DNA of 64,000 nt from Prevotella sp. P3-122. Its GTDB lineage: Bacteria > Bacteroidota > Bacteroidia > Bacteroidales > Bacteroidaceae. This document shows positions 55,301-62,065 of this stretch, in pieces. The stretch is from positions 1-64,000 of the forward strand of contig NZ_NPJH01000079.1 in assembly GCF_002251365.1 (NCBI RefSeq), read 5' to 3'. The position numbers and the translations under genes are program-made. The notes beneath the pieces are model-generated. The model was not told where the DNA came from. It searched no databases and saw only the letters and a list, made by a program, of their open reading frames with translations. Each line of letters starts with the position of its first letter. Position 1 is the stretch's first letter.

Positions 55301-55426
55301 GAGGTCGGGAAACACGTCGACATCGGTATTCTTTGCCGTATAAAGGCCGGCGATGAGCAACAACACCGCACCAAGGAGCACGACAAGCCTATTGCGGAGC
55401 GAAAGCTTTATTATTCTGTTGAGCAT
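52334..55426 (-). CDS. czcA: CzcA/CusA-type heavy-metal RND efflux pump
   Basis: This 1030-residue inner-membrane RND pump drives export of heavy-metal ions with protons. TM1 (VVLLGAVLLLIAGLYTAKN), two large periplasmic loops and a 12-helix layout are visible. In the fourth helix, AIGSLVDDAIVDVENVYRRL carries the charged proton-relay residues. The family C-terminus (ALSSALALVPMALGGELPG) is intact. The metal is not certain: Zn/Co/Cd or Cu/Ag. It overlaps czcC by 4 nt and follows czcB by 18 bp. Confidence 0.93.
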   Translation of the reverse strand: MLNRIIKLSLRNRLVVLLGAVLLLIAGLYTAKNTDVDVFPDLNAPTVVVMTEANGMAPEEVERLVTFPIETAVNGATGVRRVRSSSTTGFSVVWVEFDWGTDIYRARQIVSEKTAVVEEMLPDGVGSPTLGPQSSILGELMFVSLTADSTSLQDLRTIADWTVRPRLLATGGVAQVSVLGGEVREYQILLNPGRMRHYGVSLDEVCEAVDGMNGNVAGGILYEYGNEYIIRGVLASDNVGTLAGSLVKTTASGPVLLGNVAEVKIGNSRPKMGTASHDGKPCVMVTVTKQPNTSTVDLTAKIDTVLMELGKTLPRDVKVSSDIYRQERFINSSIDNVMKSLYEGGLFVVIVLFLFLMNVRATVISLITIPLSLLVSVLTLHLLGLTINTMSLGGMAIAIGSLVDDAIVDVENVYRRLRENSSLPPGFRQSTLTVIFNASKEVRLPILNSTLIIVASFVPLFFLSGMEGRLLVPLGIAFVTALGASTLVALTLTPVLCSYLLAGRRPGSGKLLTEPYVARKLKTAYGRLLGRALTRHRQVLAVTAVLTVVAIVGFATLGRSFLPPFNEGSFTIGVSTLPGISLEESDRIGHRVEEALLAIPEVQTVGRKTGRAELDEHALGVNDSELEVPFVLGDRSKQEIMDDIRARLAAIPGIAVEVGAPVTHRIDAMLSGTRANIAIKVFGPDLGTLYSLGKKIEEAVKDIDGIADLNVERQVERPQLRIEPRREMLARYGVTLPQFARMVGVLLGGQVVSQVYEDEKSFDLTLKVADADRMTAADIAAITVDANGAKVPLGTLANITSAMGPNTINRENVARKLVVSANVSGRDLLGVVNDIRERIDAEVAMPEDYHVEYGGQFESERTASRTLLVTSVFSIAAIFLLLFNEFRSVRQASVILLNLPLALIGGVLVLWLSGGVVSIPATIGFISLFGIATRNGMLLVSRYNDLRAEGYTLTESVMHGSIDRLNPILMTALSSALALVPMALGGELPGNEIQSPMAKVILGGLFTSTLLNAFIIPIMYLLINRQDNKK

Positions 55427-55444
55427 GGTAATAGGCTGTTGTTG

Positions 55445-56602
55445 TTAATGACTGTGTCCATGGGGTATCTCGGTCGACATTGAGGCAAGCTTGACATTGT
55501 AGGCGCCTTTGGCCACAACCTTCTCGCCAGGTTTCAGCCCACTGATGACGACACGGCGCAAGCCGTCGCTGTCGCCAAGGGTTACTTGCCGCTTGACATA
55601 GTCCTCGTCATGCTCCTGCACATATACGAAATACAGCCCCTGCTCCTCGGTAATGGCAGACAGCGGAACGGTGATGGTATTGTTCCTCGCGGCTCCAATG
55701 AGGAACACCTCGACATAGCTTCCTGGCAGTATGTCACCGACATTGTCAAACTCGAAGACTGCCGGAACAAAGGCTCCGTTGTCGGAAAGGCTGCGCCCAT
55801 ACGACACGAGCCTGCCATTGAGAGAGGCAAGGCTGTGTAGGACATTCCTGTCTGAAGGCGATATGAAGTTGGCGGAGCTGATAGTGCGCAGGCTGCCATA
55901 CTCGCTCTCGGGCACGAACGCTTTAAGCTGCAGCCTTCTGTCGCGGGTTACAACGGCTATGGGCTGTCCCACCGTGACATACTCACCCTGTGCAACGAGC
56001 AACTGCTTGACATATCCGCTCATGCCCGATGAGACGGAGATGCCGCGCGTGGTCATGCTCGCTGCCTGCGCATGGTATGCGTTGCGGGCTGTCTCGTAGT
56101 TGAGCTTTGCCTGCTCATATTCCTTGGCCGAGATTATCTTGTCGGCAACAAGGCGTGACGCACGCTGATACTCACGCTCTGCCGTCTCGAATGCTGCACG
56201 CGCGTTTACGGCCGGATCGCCATCCTGCAGATGCTTCGCCGATACGCTGGCTATAGCCTCGCCAGCCTTGACTGCCATGCCCTCGGCAATGGAGCCGCGG
56301 TAATAGGTAAGGATGCCTGAGGCCGTAGCCACAACAGTCTGCTCATCGCCCTGCGGAGCTACTATCTGCCCGCTGGTGCGTATGACGGAATGGAATGTTG
56401 ACGGCGTTACGGTCTCTATTGCCAGCCCGGCCGCCTTGGCCTGTTCCTTGGTAAAAGAAATCTCGCCTGCGTGGTCGTGACCATGCCCGGTTTCCTCCTT
56501 ATGTTCTGACTCATCAGCATGGTCATTGTCATGGCTATGCTCACCGCAACAACACAACAGGAGTACGGCGAACATGAAAATTAGTAATATGTTTGATTTC
56601 AT
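55445..56602 (-). CDS. czcB: CzcB-like periplasmic adaptor lipoprotein, His-rich
   Basis: This 385-residue membrane-fusion protein is a lipoprotein (LLLCCCGEHS lipobox). It is followed by a His/Asp/Glu-rich metal-binding segment (HSHDNDHADESEHKEE, residues 24-45), as in CzcB/CusB relatives. Then come a lipoyl domain (GEAIASVSAKH), a helical hairpin and beta-barrel, and a C-terminal HGHSH tail. I chose MKSNILLIF at 56602. It starts the CBA pump operon with czcA and czcC. Confidence 0.92.
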   Translation of the reverse strand: MKSNILLIFMFAVLLLCCCGEHSHDNDHADESEHKEETGHGHDHAGEISFTKEQAKAAGLAIETVTPSTFHSVIRTSGQIVAPQGDEQTVVATASGILTYYRGSIAEGMAVKAGEAIASVSAKHLQDGDPAVNARAAFETAEREYQRASRLVADKIISAKEYEQAKLNYETARNAYHAQAASMTTRGISVSSGMSGYVKQLLVAQGEYVTVGQPIAVVTRDRRLQLKAFVPESEYGSLRTISSANFISPSDRNVLHSLASLNGRLVSYGRSLSDNGAFVPAVFEFDNVGDILPGSYVEVFLIGAARNNTITVPLSAITEEQGLYFVYVQEHDEDYVKRQVTLGDSDGLRRVVISGLKPGEKVVAKGAYNVKLASMSTEIPHGHSH

Positions 56603-56735
56603 TGAGAATATACTGTTTAACGGTTTATGACTTGTGGTTGCCACATACATCATACCAACAAGTGCGGCAACGCCCCTACGGGCATGGCAGCATTGTCGGA
56701 TAGCGGTTTACCACAAAAGAAAAAAGACTTACGGG

Positions 56736-57137
56736 TTATGCCATGACAAATGGCGGTGCACGAAGGCCCGACGAGTCAGCTATCCACTCATCATACAGAC
56801 GGATAACGGAAACGCAAGCGTAATTAACGCCTGAGCCTACAGGATGCTCAGGCAAACTGCCTACAATAGCAGTCAACAACAAAAGCGGATAAAGATACTG
56901 GGTGTTGAAGGCATACCCCGCATGGCTGGGGCGTGAGGCTATCAGGTCGGTCTCCTCAACGCAAAGCGTTCTGTCACCATGGTGGCTGGTATGCGCATCA
57001 TTCTCAGCATTGTCTATGTCGCAACGCTCAACAACATTGCACCACACGCCGTCATGATGATGGTGTGGGACAAAAGGCATCAATGACACTATTATTGTGG
57101 CAATGAGCATTACTGTTACGAGAGCGTTCTTTTTCAT
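56736..57137 (-). CDS. Small His-rich membrane/periplasmic protein, leader gene of the czc operon
   Basis: This 133-residue protein has an N-terminal hydrophobic segment (ALVTVMLIATIIVSLMPF), then a His-rich motif (PHHHHDG) and Cys residues (VWCNVVERCDI), a second hydrophobic stretch (LYPLLLLTAIVGSLP) and a short tail. The metal-binding look and its place first in the czc unit suggest a metal chaperone or sensor. I recall it as an uncharacterised Bacteroidota family near Czc pumps. Confidence in function is low. Confidence 0.7.
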   Translation of the reverse strand: MKKNALVTVMLIATIIVSLMPFVPHHHHDGVWCNVVERCDIDNAENDAHTSHHGDRTLCVEETDLIASRPSHAGYAFNTQYLYPLLLLTAIVGSLPEHPVGSGVNYACVSVIRLYDEWIADSSGLRAPPFVMA

Positions 57138-57408
57138 TCAGATGCAAAGTTAGCAAGGATTGCAAATGCAGCCAAATAAAAGGAGTTAAAAATTATTGCT
57201 GTCCGATAAAAATCGGGATTTGATTAATTAGGATCTACTGAATTAATTTCCAGTCACAGACAGAGAGTTGCGGACGTAGCCCCTCATAGTAACGATAATG
57301 ATGATTTTCAGTGTTTTAGGCGATATTGAACGGATATACTCCGTTTTTTATGCCAATTTCAAGCCGATTTTCAGCTCACAAGTGCGTGGATTGAACCGCG
57401 CTTAGTGG
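57138..57408. other. Intergenic region, czc promoter to accessory island
   Basis: The czc promoter lies at 57145-57175. CCGAT/ATCGG at about 57203-57215 makes a small hairpin. From about 57240 the composition turns AT-rich. A 35-codon frame at 57299-57405 runs into a TAG in the same frame as the 57409 gene. Confidence 0.5.
57145..57175 (-). promoter_or_regulatory. Promoter of the czc operon
   Basis: TAACTTTG (57145-57152) lies 20 bp downstream of TTG (57173-57175) on the minus strand. It lies only 8 bp before the leader gene, a very short leader. No MerR- or CzcR-type operator was recognised. Confidence 0.75.
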
Positions 57409-57819
57409 GTGGGTATGCTCCGTTTTCGCCAGTATCAGCGTGCAGAAGCCAAATTAGGTGGTGCTGTGACTACTATCAGCAAAAAGGTTGATACCATCAA
57501 TCAGCACATAGACAAAGTTTTGGAAAATGCTCCCACAAAATTAAAGGTGTCTGTGCAAGTCAATGATGCTGACTGGCAGAAAATCCAAGAACTGTTTGCC
57601 AAAGAACGCCAATGGATGACCGCACAGATGCAGATGCATATCCGTGAGGTCAATTCCATGTTTGCTGATGAACGGAAAAAAGTCCACGAGCGATACAAGG
57701 AATATGATGGCTGCTATCTCGGTCACTATGCACAGTGGTTCTTTTGGTTCTTCTTCACTATTGGTGTCTTTGTAATTGCAGGAGGTGTAGGAATGATAAT
57801 TGCACAGAGTTGTGGCTAA
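57409..57819 (+). CDS. Membrane-anchored coiled-coil protein of unknown function
   Basis: This frame starts with GTG at 57409 (or ATG at 57415). It has a coiled-coil-like first half (ISKKVDTINQHIDKVLE), a charged middle (MHIREVNSMFADERKKVHERYKEY) and a C-terminal membrane segment (WFFWFFFTIGVFVIAGGVGMIIA). The gene is in the low-GC island. The frame extends upstream through a TAG at 57403-57405, so a longer original protein is possible. I associate such proteins with mobile elements, but cannot name the family. Confidence 0.55.
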   Translation: MGMLRFRQYQRAEAKLGGAVTTISKKVDTINQHIDKVLENAPTKLKVSVQVNDADWQKIQELFAKERQWMTAQMQMHIREVNSMFADERKKVHERYKEYDGCYLGHYAQWFFWFFFTIGVFVIAGGVGMIIAQSCG

Positions 57820-57851
57820 TGACAACAGATGTGCTCATGAGGGCTTAATTT

Positions 57852-58520
57852 TTATATCTCGTCAGTTGTTTCTACCGTACAATAGAAACATCCGCCCTTA
57901 ATAATGTCATAACCAACAATTTTTTCATCTGCAAAAGCGTCAAGAACTCTTTTTGAGAAAAAGACATCAGAACCTTGTGGATATAGCAAATCTTGGTTTT
58001 TATATTTCGGTGTTAGTGTGATTCGCTTTGGAAAGTAAATATCATTGTCGTTGTAAAACTCCTTTCTGTTTTGAAATACTTTACATTTTTCATTGTATAT
58101 ATCAATAAACTCGCACTTAGGATAAACAAATTCTGTATCTTTAATAATCGGCACAAACAAAAGATAAAAGTCAGATGCGATGCCGTCAATTTTTATTCGC
58201 TTCAGAATGTATTCTGATTTACGAACGTGTATTTGTTCAAGTACATTTTTAACTTTTGCGCTGACAACAGCCTTCAAGCTTAGGCATGCAGGCGAAAAAT
58301 CCATGAAATCGACATAGTCTTTCCTTTTGACAATTTGTCCCTCTATTTCATCGGGCATATTTATATATATGTCATGTTTATTCTCAAAATACATCAAAAT
58401 ATTCCTATTTTTCTCAGACATATAGTCCAGAAAGTCCTTTGATTTTATCTTAACAGTATGTGGCATTTCGTATCTGCCTCTGATTCTTTTATCTAACGTA
58501 AATGTTATTTGATAGTACAT
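57852..58520 (-). CDS. Imm11-like (DUF1629) immunity protein
   Basis: This 222-residue soluble protein resembles the Imm11/DUF1629 immunity family: a variable first half and a C-terminal module FFSKRVLDAFADEKIVGYDII near residue 185. Such proteins neutralise polymorphic toxins, often from contact-dependent or type VI systems. No toxin gene is nearby, so it may be an orphan immunity gene. Similar to its neighbour at 58556 in the same direction. AT-rich, as in an acquired region. Confidence 0.65.
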   Translation of the reverse strand: MYYQITFTLDKRIRGRYEMPHTVKIKSKDFLDYMSEKNRNILMYFENKHDIYINMPDEIEGQIVKRKDYVDFMDFSPACLSLKAVVSAKVKNVLEQIHVRKSEYILKRIKIDGIASDFYLLFVPIIKDTEFVYPKCEFIDIYNEKCKVFQNRKEFYNDNDIYFPKRITLTPKYKNQDLLYPQGSDVFFSKRVLDAFADEKIVGYDIIKGGCFYCTVETTDEI

Positions 58521-58555
58521 AATTCGTGACTTTATTAATGCATCATAGCTAATCT

Positions 58556-59074
58556 TTAATATTTATCTAAATCTTCAAAAGTTATATTTGTGATACCATT
58601 TTTTTCAATTAGTTCTTTAACTCTTAATGAACAAACTGTTGCACCACTATCTTTTAGGTAGAAGATTTCTTCACCATTCCATGATGTAAAATCTATTTGA
58701 AAAGTTCCATAAATACGGTCTCCGTCAGAATCGTACTCGCATATAGAATCCACCTGTGCTTCTACGAATGCAAAATACTGTAACTTTGATCCTCTAATCC
58801 TTATTGGTATAAAGGATAATCCTTTGACTCCATTACTTTCTAATAATTTTTTAAATTTATCAGAAACAAATCTTAATGGTCCTTGATCACCAATAAAATC
58901 ATAAAACACATTTCCCTCATCAATGTAGAAAACATTGTTCTTAATTACATTTTGTAAATTAGGAAAAACGTGAAAAGGGTCATAGATCTCTTCTGACTGA
59001 AGCCTAACTTGTTTTTTCTTATGTCCTAACATTATAGTTGTAAAATTCATAGTGCTGTCGAATTTGTAATCCAT
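58556..59074 (-). CDS. Imm11-like (DUF1629) immunity protein, second copy
   Basis: This 172-residue protein carries RFVSDKFKKLLESNGVKGLSFIP near residue 78 and, at its end, VCSLRVKELIEKNGITNITF. Both match the S-x(R/K)-hhhhhxx-G module of the Imm11/DUF1629 family, also seen in the 57852 gene. It lies 35 bp upstream of that gene on the same strand. Orphan immunity is inferred. Confidence 0.65.
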   Translation of the reverse strand: MDYKFDSTMNFTTIMLGHKKKQVRLQSEEIYDPFHVFPNLQNVIKNNVFYIDEGNVFYDFIGDQGPLRFVSDKFKKLLESNGVKGLSFIPIRIRGSKLQYFAFVEAQVDSICEYDSDGDRIYGTFQIDFTSWNGEEIFYLKDSGATVCSLRVKELIEKNGITNITFEDLDKY

Positions 59075-59084
59075 ACTCTATTGA

Positions 59085-59462
59085 TTATGATTCACATAAA
59101 TCTTTGCATTTCTCCCAATGCGCATCGAATTCCTCTTTGCTAACCAACATATTGGTTTCTATCGAATACAAGTCATATTGCAGGATGATGGACATTGGGG
59201 GATTGAGTTTGATGAAATCTTCTGGAAAGCAACCATCTATTTCGACATTAGCTACGCAATAGTTGCCATCTGCAGAAATTGTGATAGCCTTTGATACTCT
59301 CACGCCATCAAACTCGCCATGGCAAACCGTGTCGAACACCTTTGTCTTGAAATAGAACTTGTATATCAATATCCTGTTATTGCATGGAAGCTGGCTTCTC
59401 AGACGGATACACAAATGAGCTAAGGACAACAAAAAACTTTTCTTGGCATCCTTTGGAGACAT
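59085..59462 (-). pseudogene. C-terminal part of a probably frameshifted protein
   Basis: From MSPKDAKKSFLLSLAHL this frame gives 125 residues (YKFYFKTKVFDTVCHGEFDG, KEEFDAHWEKCKDLCES). It stays open upstream through KEIFAHSICGYISVGQLGKDF, beyond its first Met, where it overlaps the end of the lipoprotein frame at 59492-59686. A single-base shift within about 59492-59527 would join them into a protein of about 190-200 residues. I do not recognise the family. Confidence 0.55.
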
Positions 59463-59491
59463 TATCAGCGTGAAGTCCTTGCCTAGCTGAC

Positions 59492-59686
59492 CTACGGAAA
59501 TGTAGCCACAAATACTGTGAGCAAATATTTCTTTGTATCTTTATCTCTTAGTTTCATATTACGTTCATTATATTTTACTCTGTATTGTACACGCACACTT
59601 ACCGTGTCCACCGCCTCTTGGGAATGGACGCATGAGGCAAATAAACAAAATGCCAATAAACTGAAGAGTATTTTCATAAGCAACAA
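59492..59686 (-). pseudogene. Lipoprotein N-terminal part of the frameshifted gene
   Basis: This 64-residue frame has a lipoprotein signal (LLAFCLFASCVHSQ, lipid Cys near residue 19) and then VRVQYRVKYNERNMKLRD. It ends abruptly in VFVATFP. The other frame carries on with plausible sequence, so this looks like the start of a broken gene. Either piece alone is atypical. Confidence 0.55.
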
Positions 59687-59696
59687 TTCTTTTTAT

Positions 59697-60497
59697 TTAC
59701 TTCAACTCAAAGGTTGCCATGAAAGGCACCTTCTCACCATCTATGCTATCCTCATAAAAAAAGCGGTAAACGCCTGGTTTGTTGGGAAGAATATCGGGAA
59801 AAAGATGGGCAGTAATGGTGCCGCTTTGACCATCGTTTAAAACATGACCGATGGCCGTGAACAAGCAATCGGTGGGCACAACAAACCAATTGCCATCCGC
59901 TCCTTGGGCTGTGATGCTATAGGCATCGCCATACACAAATTCCTCGCCACTATGGTTGGTAATCGTGAATCTGATTTCCGTGGTGCCCAATGGATAGGAA
60001 GGCTTCTCCGCCTTGAGGGAGATGCCTTGGTAGGTGCTCACGCCTTCCCTGTTGTCGATGATAGGGTCCAACTTGCCCTCAAACCTGATGGCGGGCGAGT
60101 TGTAAATCTGCCTACGAAACTCCAGCTGCTTCTCCTTCGTGTTCCAACGGAGCGCAACATCAATGGAGTTGGATCCCATTCCAAATCCAACAACATTTCG
60201 CAAGGCCGGGGTCTTGTCTTCCGACAGGAACTTCCGCTCAAGTATCCGCATAATGGCGTTCAGTTCCCTATGCGAATATTTACGCGCCGAAGCCTTGCGA
60301 TAGGTTCTCTTCTTGCTCTTGACAACTCTCTTTTTGCTAATGGCAACCCTCTTTTTGCCAACAGTTGCCACTTTCTTTTGCTGAATGGCCATTGATGGGT
60401 TGCAAGCAGCACAAGTGGTTTGCATTGAAAGGAACATTGTCAATCCTAATATTATTGCATTGAGGAGTTTTGGCTTCAGTCTCATAGTTATCAGCAA
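59697..60497 (-). CDS. Secreted protein with a basic repeat and a Big_14-like Ig domain
   Basis: This 266-residue protein has a signal peptide (probably from MRLKPKLLNAIILGL, the Met at 60485), a basic low-complexity repeat (KKRVAISKKRVVKSKKR, residues 48-64), a helical middle and a C-terminal Ig-like domain (about 160-266: IRFTITNHSGEEFVYGD, WFVVPTDCLFTAIG, LPNKPGVYRFFYE) like the bacterial Ig-like domain of many secreted lipoproteins. Export is likely; function unknown. Confidence 0.65.
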   Translation of the reverse strand: MLITMRLKPKLLNAIILGLTMFLSMQTTCAACNPSMAIQQKKVATVGKKRVAISKKRVVKSKKRTYRKASARKYSHRELNAIMRILERKFLSEDKTPALRNVVGFGMGSNSIDVALRWNTKEKQLEFRRQIYNSPAIRFEGKLDPIIDNREGVSTYQGISLKAEKPSYPLGTTEIRFTITNHSGEEFVYGDAYSITAQGADGNWFVVPTDCLFTAIGHVLNDGQSGTITAHLFPDILPNKPGVYRFFYEDSIDGEKVPFMATFELK

Positions 60498-60641
60498 TTA
60501 ATAATTTAACATGTAGAGAGATATGAACTCTTATAGTATATTTCTTTTCTTATGAGAAAAGTTCAATTTATTTTGCAAATACTATATTTTAGTTTATCCA
60601 CAAAATGATGCTATGATATTATTTTGTCTCTCATAATCTCT

Positions 60642-60851
60642 TCAATCATTGCGTTCCTTTTTGTCCGTGATAAGTTCTTTCATATCCACAGACAAGAACT
60701 GTGCAATTTCAAGAAGCGTTGTAAGGTTGGGTTGAGAACGGTTGCATACGTAAGCATTGACCGTACTGAAACTCCTTCCTAACTTCTTTGCAAGCCATGT
60801 TTGGCTTATCCCTTTGTCCTCTAAGACTGCTCTTATGCGATTTAACTTCAT
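60642..60851 (-). CDS. Small XRE-family regulator
   Basis: This 69-residue protein is almost only an HTH (ISQTWLAKKLGRSFSTVNAY, then NRSQPNLTTLLEIAQFLSV). The size and fold match mobile-element repressors and restriction control proteins of Bacteroidota. A dyad operator candidate overlaps its promoter (TTATCGTGATAA at 60888-60899), suggesting self-regulation. Confidence 0.85.
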   Translation of the reverse strand: MKLNRIRAVLEDKGISQTWLAKKLGRSFSTVNAYVCNRSQPNLTTLLEIAQFLSVDMKELITDKKERND

Positions 60852-61237
60852 GTTTTTATCGTTTTTACGCTACAAAAATAATATTTTATCGTGATAATCC
60901 ATTCAAATCCCTTGAATATCTGCTGTATTCCGTCGTAATTTAGACAAAATAGAAATATAATCTGCAAAAATGGGACTAAGCAATTGATTTCCCAACATGG
61001 CAAGATACATATATGCGTTCATAAATATTTGTTCTATTTGCCATGTTCTTAAAATGTCAAAATCGGAAATTTATCATTGTTTTCAGTGTTAATTTATGTT
61101 TTCTCATGCTTTCATTTTGGGGTTTCTTGATTTTGTTGTTCCTAATTTGTTTCTTTCGTCATTTTACCATTCCAATTAGTATTGATTATCAGTACATTAC
61201 GAGCAATCAGTAAGATTTCAAGAAGAAGATAATGACG
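60852..61237. other. AT-rich intergenic region, XRE promoter/operator
   Basis: Apart from the XRE promoter at 60875-60882 and its operator candidate, this 386-bp region contains no gene that I can support. Confidence 0.5.
60875..60899 (-). promoter_or_regulatory. Promoter and operator candidate of the small XRE gene
   Basis: TATTTTTG (60875-60882, minus strand) is a -7 box. The dyad TTATC-GT-GATAA (60888-60899) sits in the spacer upstream of it, and a TTATCG half-site lies about 30 bp downstream (60858-60863). The layout fits autorepression. Confidence 0.55.
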
Positions 61238-61690
61238 TTAGTAGTAGTCTGTAAAGTCTAAAAAGTGACAAAACAAGTTACTTAACCAGTAATCAAACTG
61301 GACATTTATCTGCGGAAGGAGAATGTTGTCTAACGCACTAAATATCAGAGTGTTAAATTTGTATATATCAATTTTTTTCGTACCTTTATAGTTGAAAACC
61401 AAAGGGGTACAATCAACTATGCCACTTACACCTTGAAATGATTCACTTTTACCTAATATGTAAGTCTTACAGAATCTCGATTGTGTTTCATAATCACATG
61501 TTGACTCATAATGATCTTTCAATAATGCTGTAATAAACGTACTCGTTTTGTCAAAATCATTTCCTGTGATTAAACAGAGTTCTGCCAACAATTTATTGAT
61601 TAAACCAGTTTCTTCCTCTACTGTATGAGGAAGGCATAGCCTCTTACAATAGTAAGATGACAAAGTGTAAGACTCTATGTTGGAAATCAT
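61238..61690 (-). CDS. Hypothetical protein
   Basis: This 150-residue protein has no signal peptide or membrane segment that stands out. It is rich in Leu, Tyr, Cys and Thr, with helical stretches (GLINKLLAELCLITGNDFD) and a C-terminal aromatic end (DYWLSNLFCHFLDFTDYY). I do not recognise it. It lies between the small XRE gene and the IS remnant, in low-GC DNA. Confidence 0.5.
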   Translation of the reverse strand: MISNIESYTLSSYYCKRLCLPHTVEEETGLINKLLAELCLITGNDFDKTSTFITALLKDHYESTCDYETQSRFCKTYILGKSESFQGVSGIVDCTPLVFNYKGTKKIDIYKFNTLIFSALDNILLPQINVQFDYWLSNLFCHFLDFTDYY

Positions 61691-61831
61691 AGTGTCGTTT
61701 TAAAATAACGTGAGTTCGACAAAATATAAGTGCTTGAAAATTTGGTGATTAGCGAAATTTTTGGAGTTTCCTTGAACGAAGCGAAAAACTTTATAGTGTT
61801 GAAATACAAAGAATTACAAACAATAATCGCT
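61691..61831. mobile_element. Probable left end of the split IS982-family element
   Basis: This stretch lies upstream of the remnant transposase start. It holds the first arm (61762-61792) of a 31-bp inverted repeat whose second arm (61847-61877) lies inside the coding part. The exact IS end cannot be fixed. Confidence 0.4.
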
Positions 61832-61877
61832 ATGATCACCGAGGACAAAGTTTTTCACTTCGTTCAAGGAAACTCCA
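61762..61877. repeat. 31-bp inverted repeat (61762-61792 / 61847-61877)
   Basis: The arms are TGGAGTTTCCTTGAACGAAG(C/T)GAAAAACTTT and its complement, with a single mismatch, separated by 54 bp. The right arm sits in the transposase frame just after MITEDKV, where an intact gene would read straight on. Confidence 0.8.
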
Positions 61878-62065
61878 GAATTATTTTGTATTGCAGATGA
61901 TTTTTGCAAGTTTTTTGATGCCATGATGGAAAAATATACACTGAAAGCAGATAAGAAACGGCAATATCATCGCAAGTCAACCATGTCAAAGGCAGAAATT
62001 ATGGTAATCATGATACTGTTTCATGATTCAGGCTACCGTTGCCTGAAACATTTCTATATAGAAAA
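61832..62065 (+). pseudogene. IS982-family transposase, 5' fragment
   Basis: The fragment starts with MITEDKV at 61832, then a short inserted sequence (about 61850-61877) shifts the frame. After it, the frame reads ELFCIADDFCKFFDAMMEKY, then MSKAEIMVIMILFHDSGYRC and LKHFYIE before the IS4-family insertion at 62066. The HSxH-type family pattern (FH-x-GYRC-LKHFY) is clear. Confidence 0.8.
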
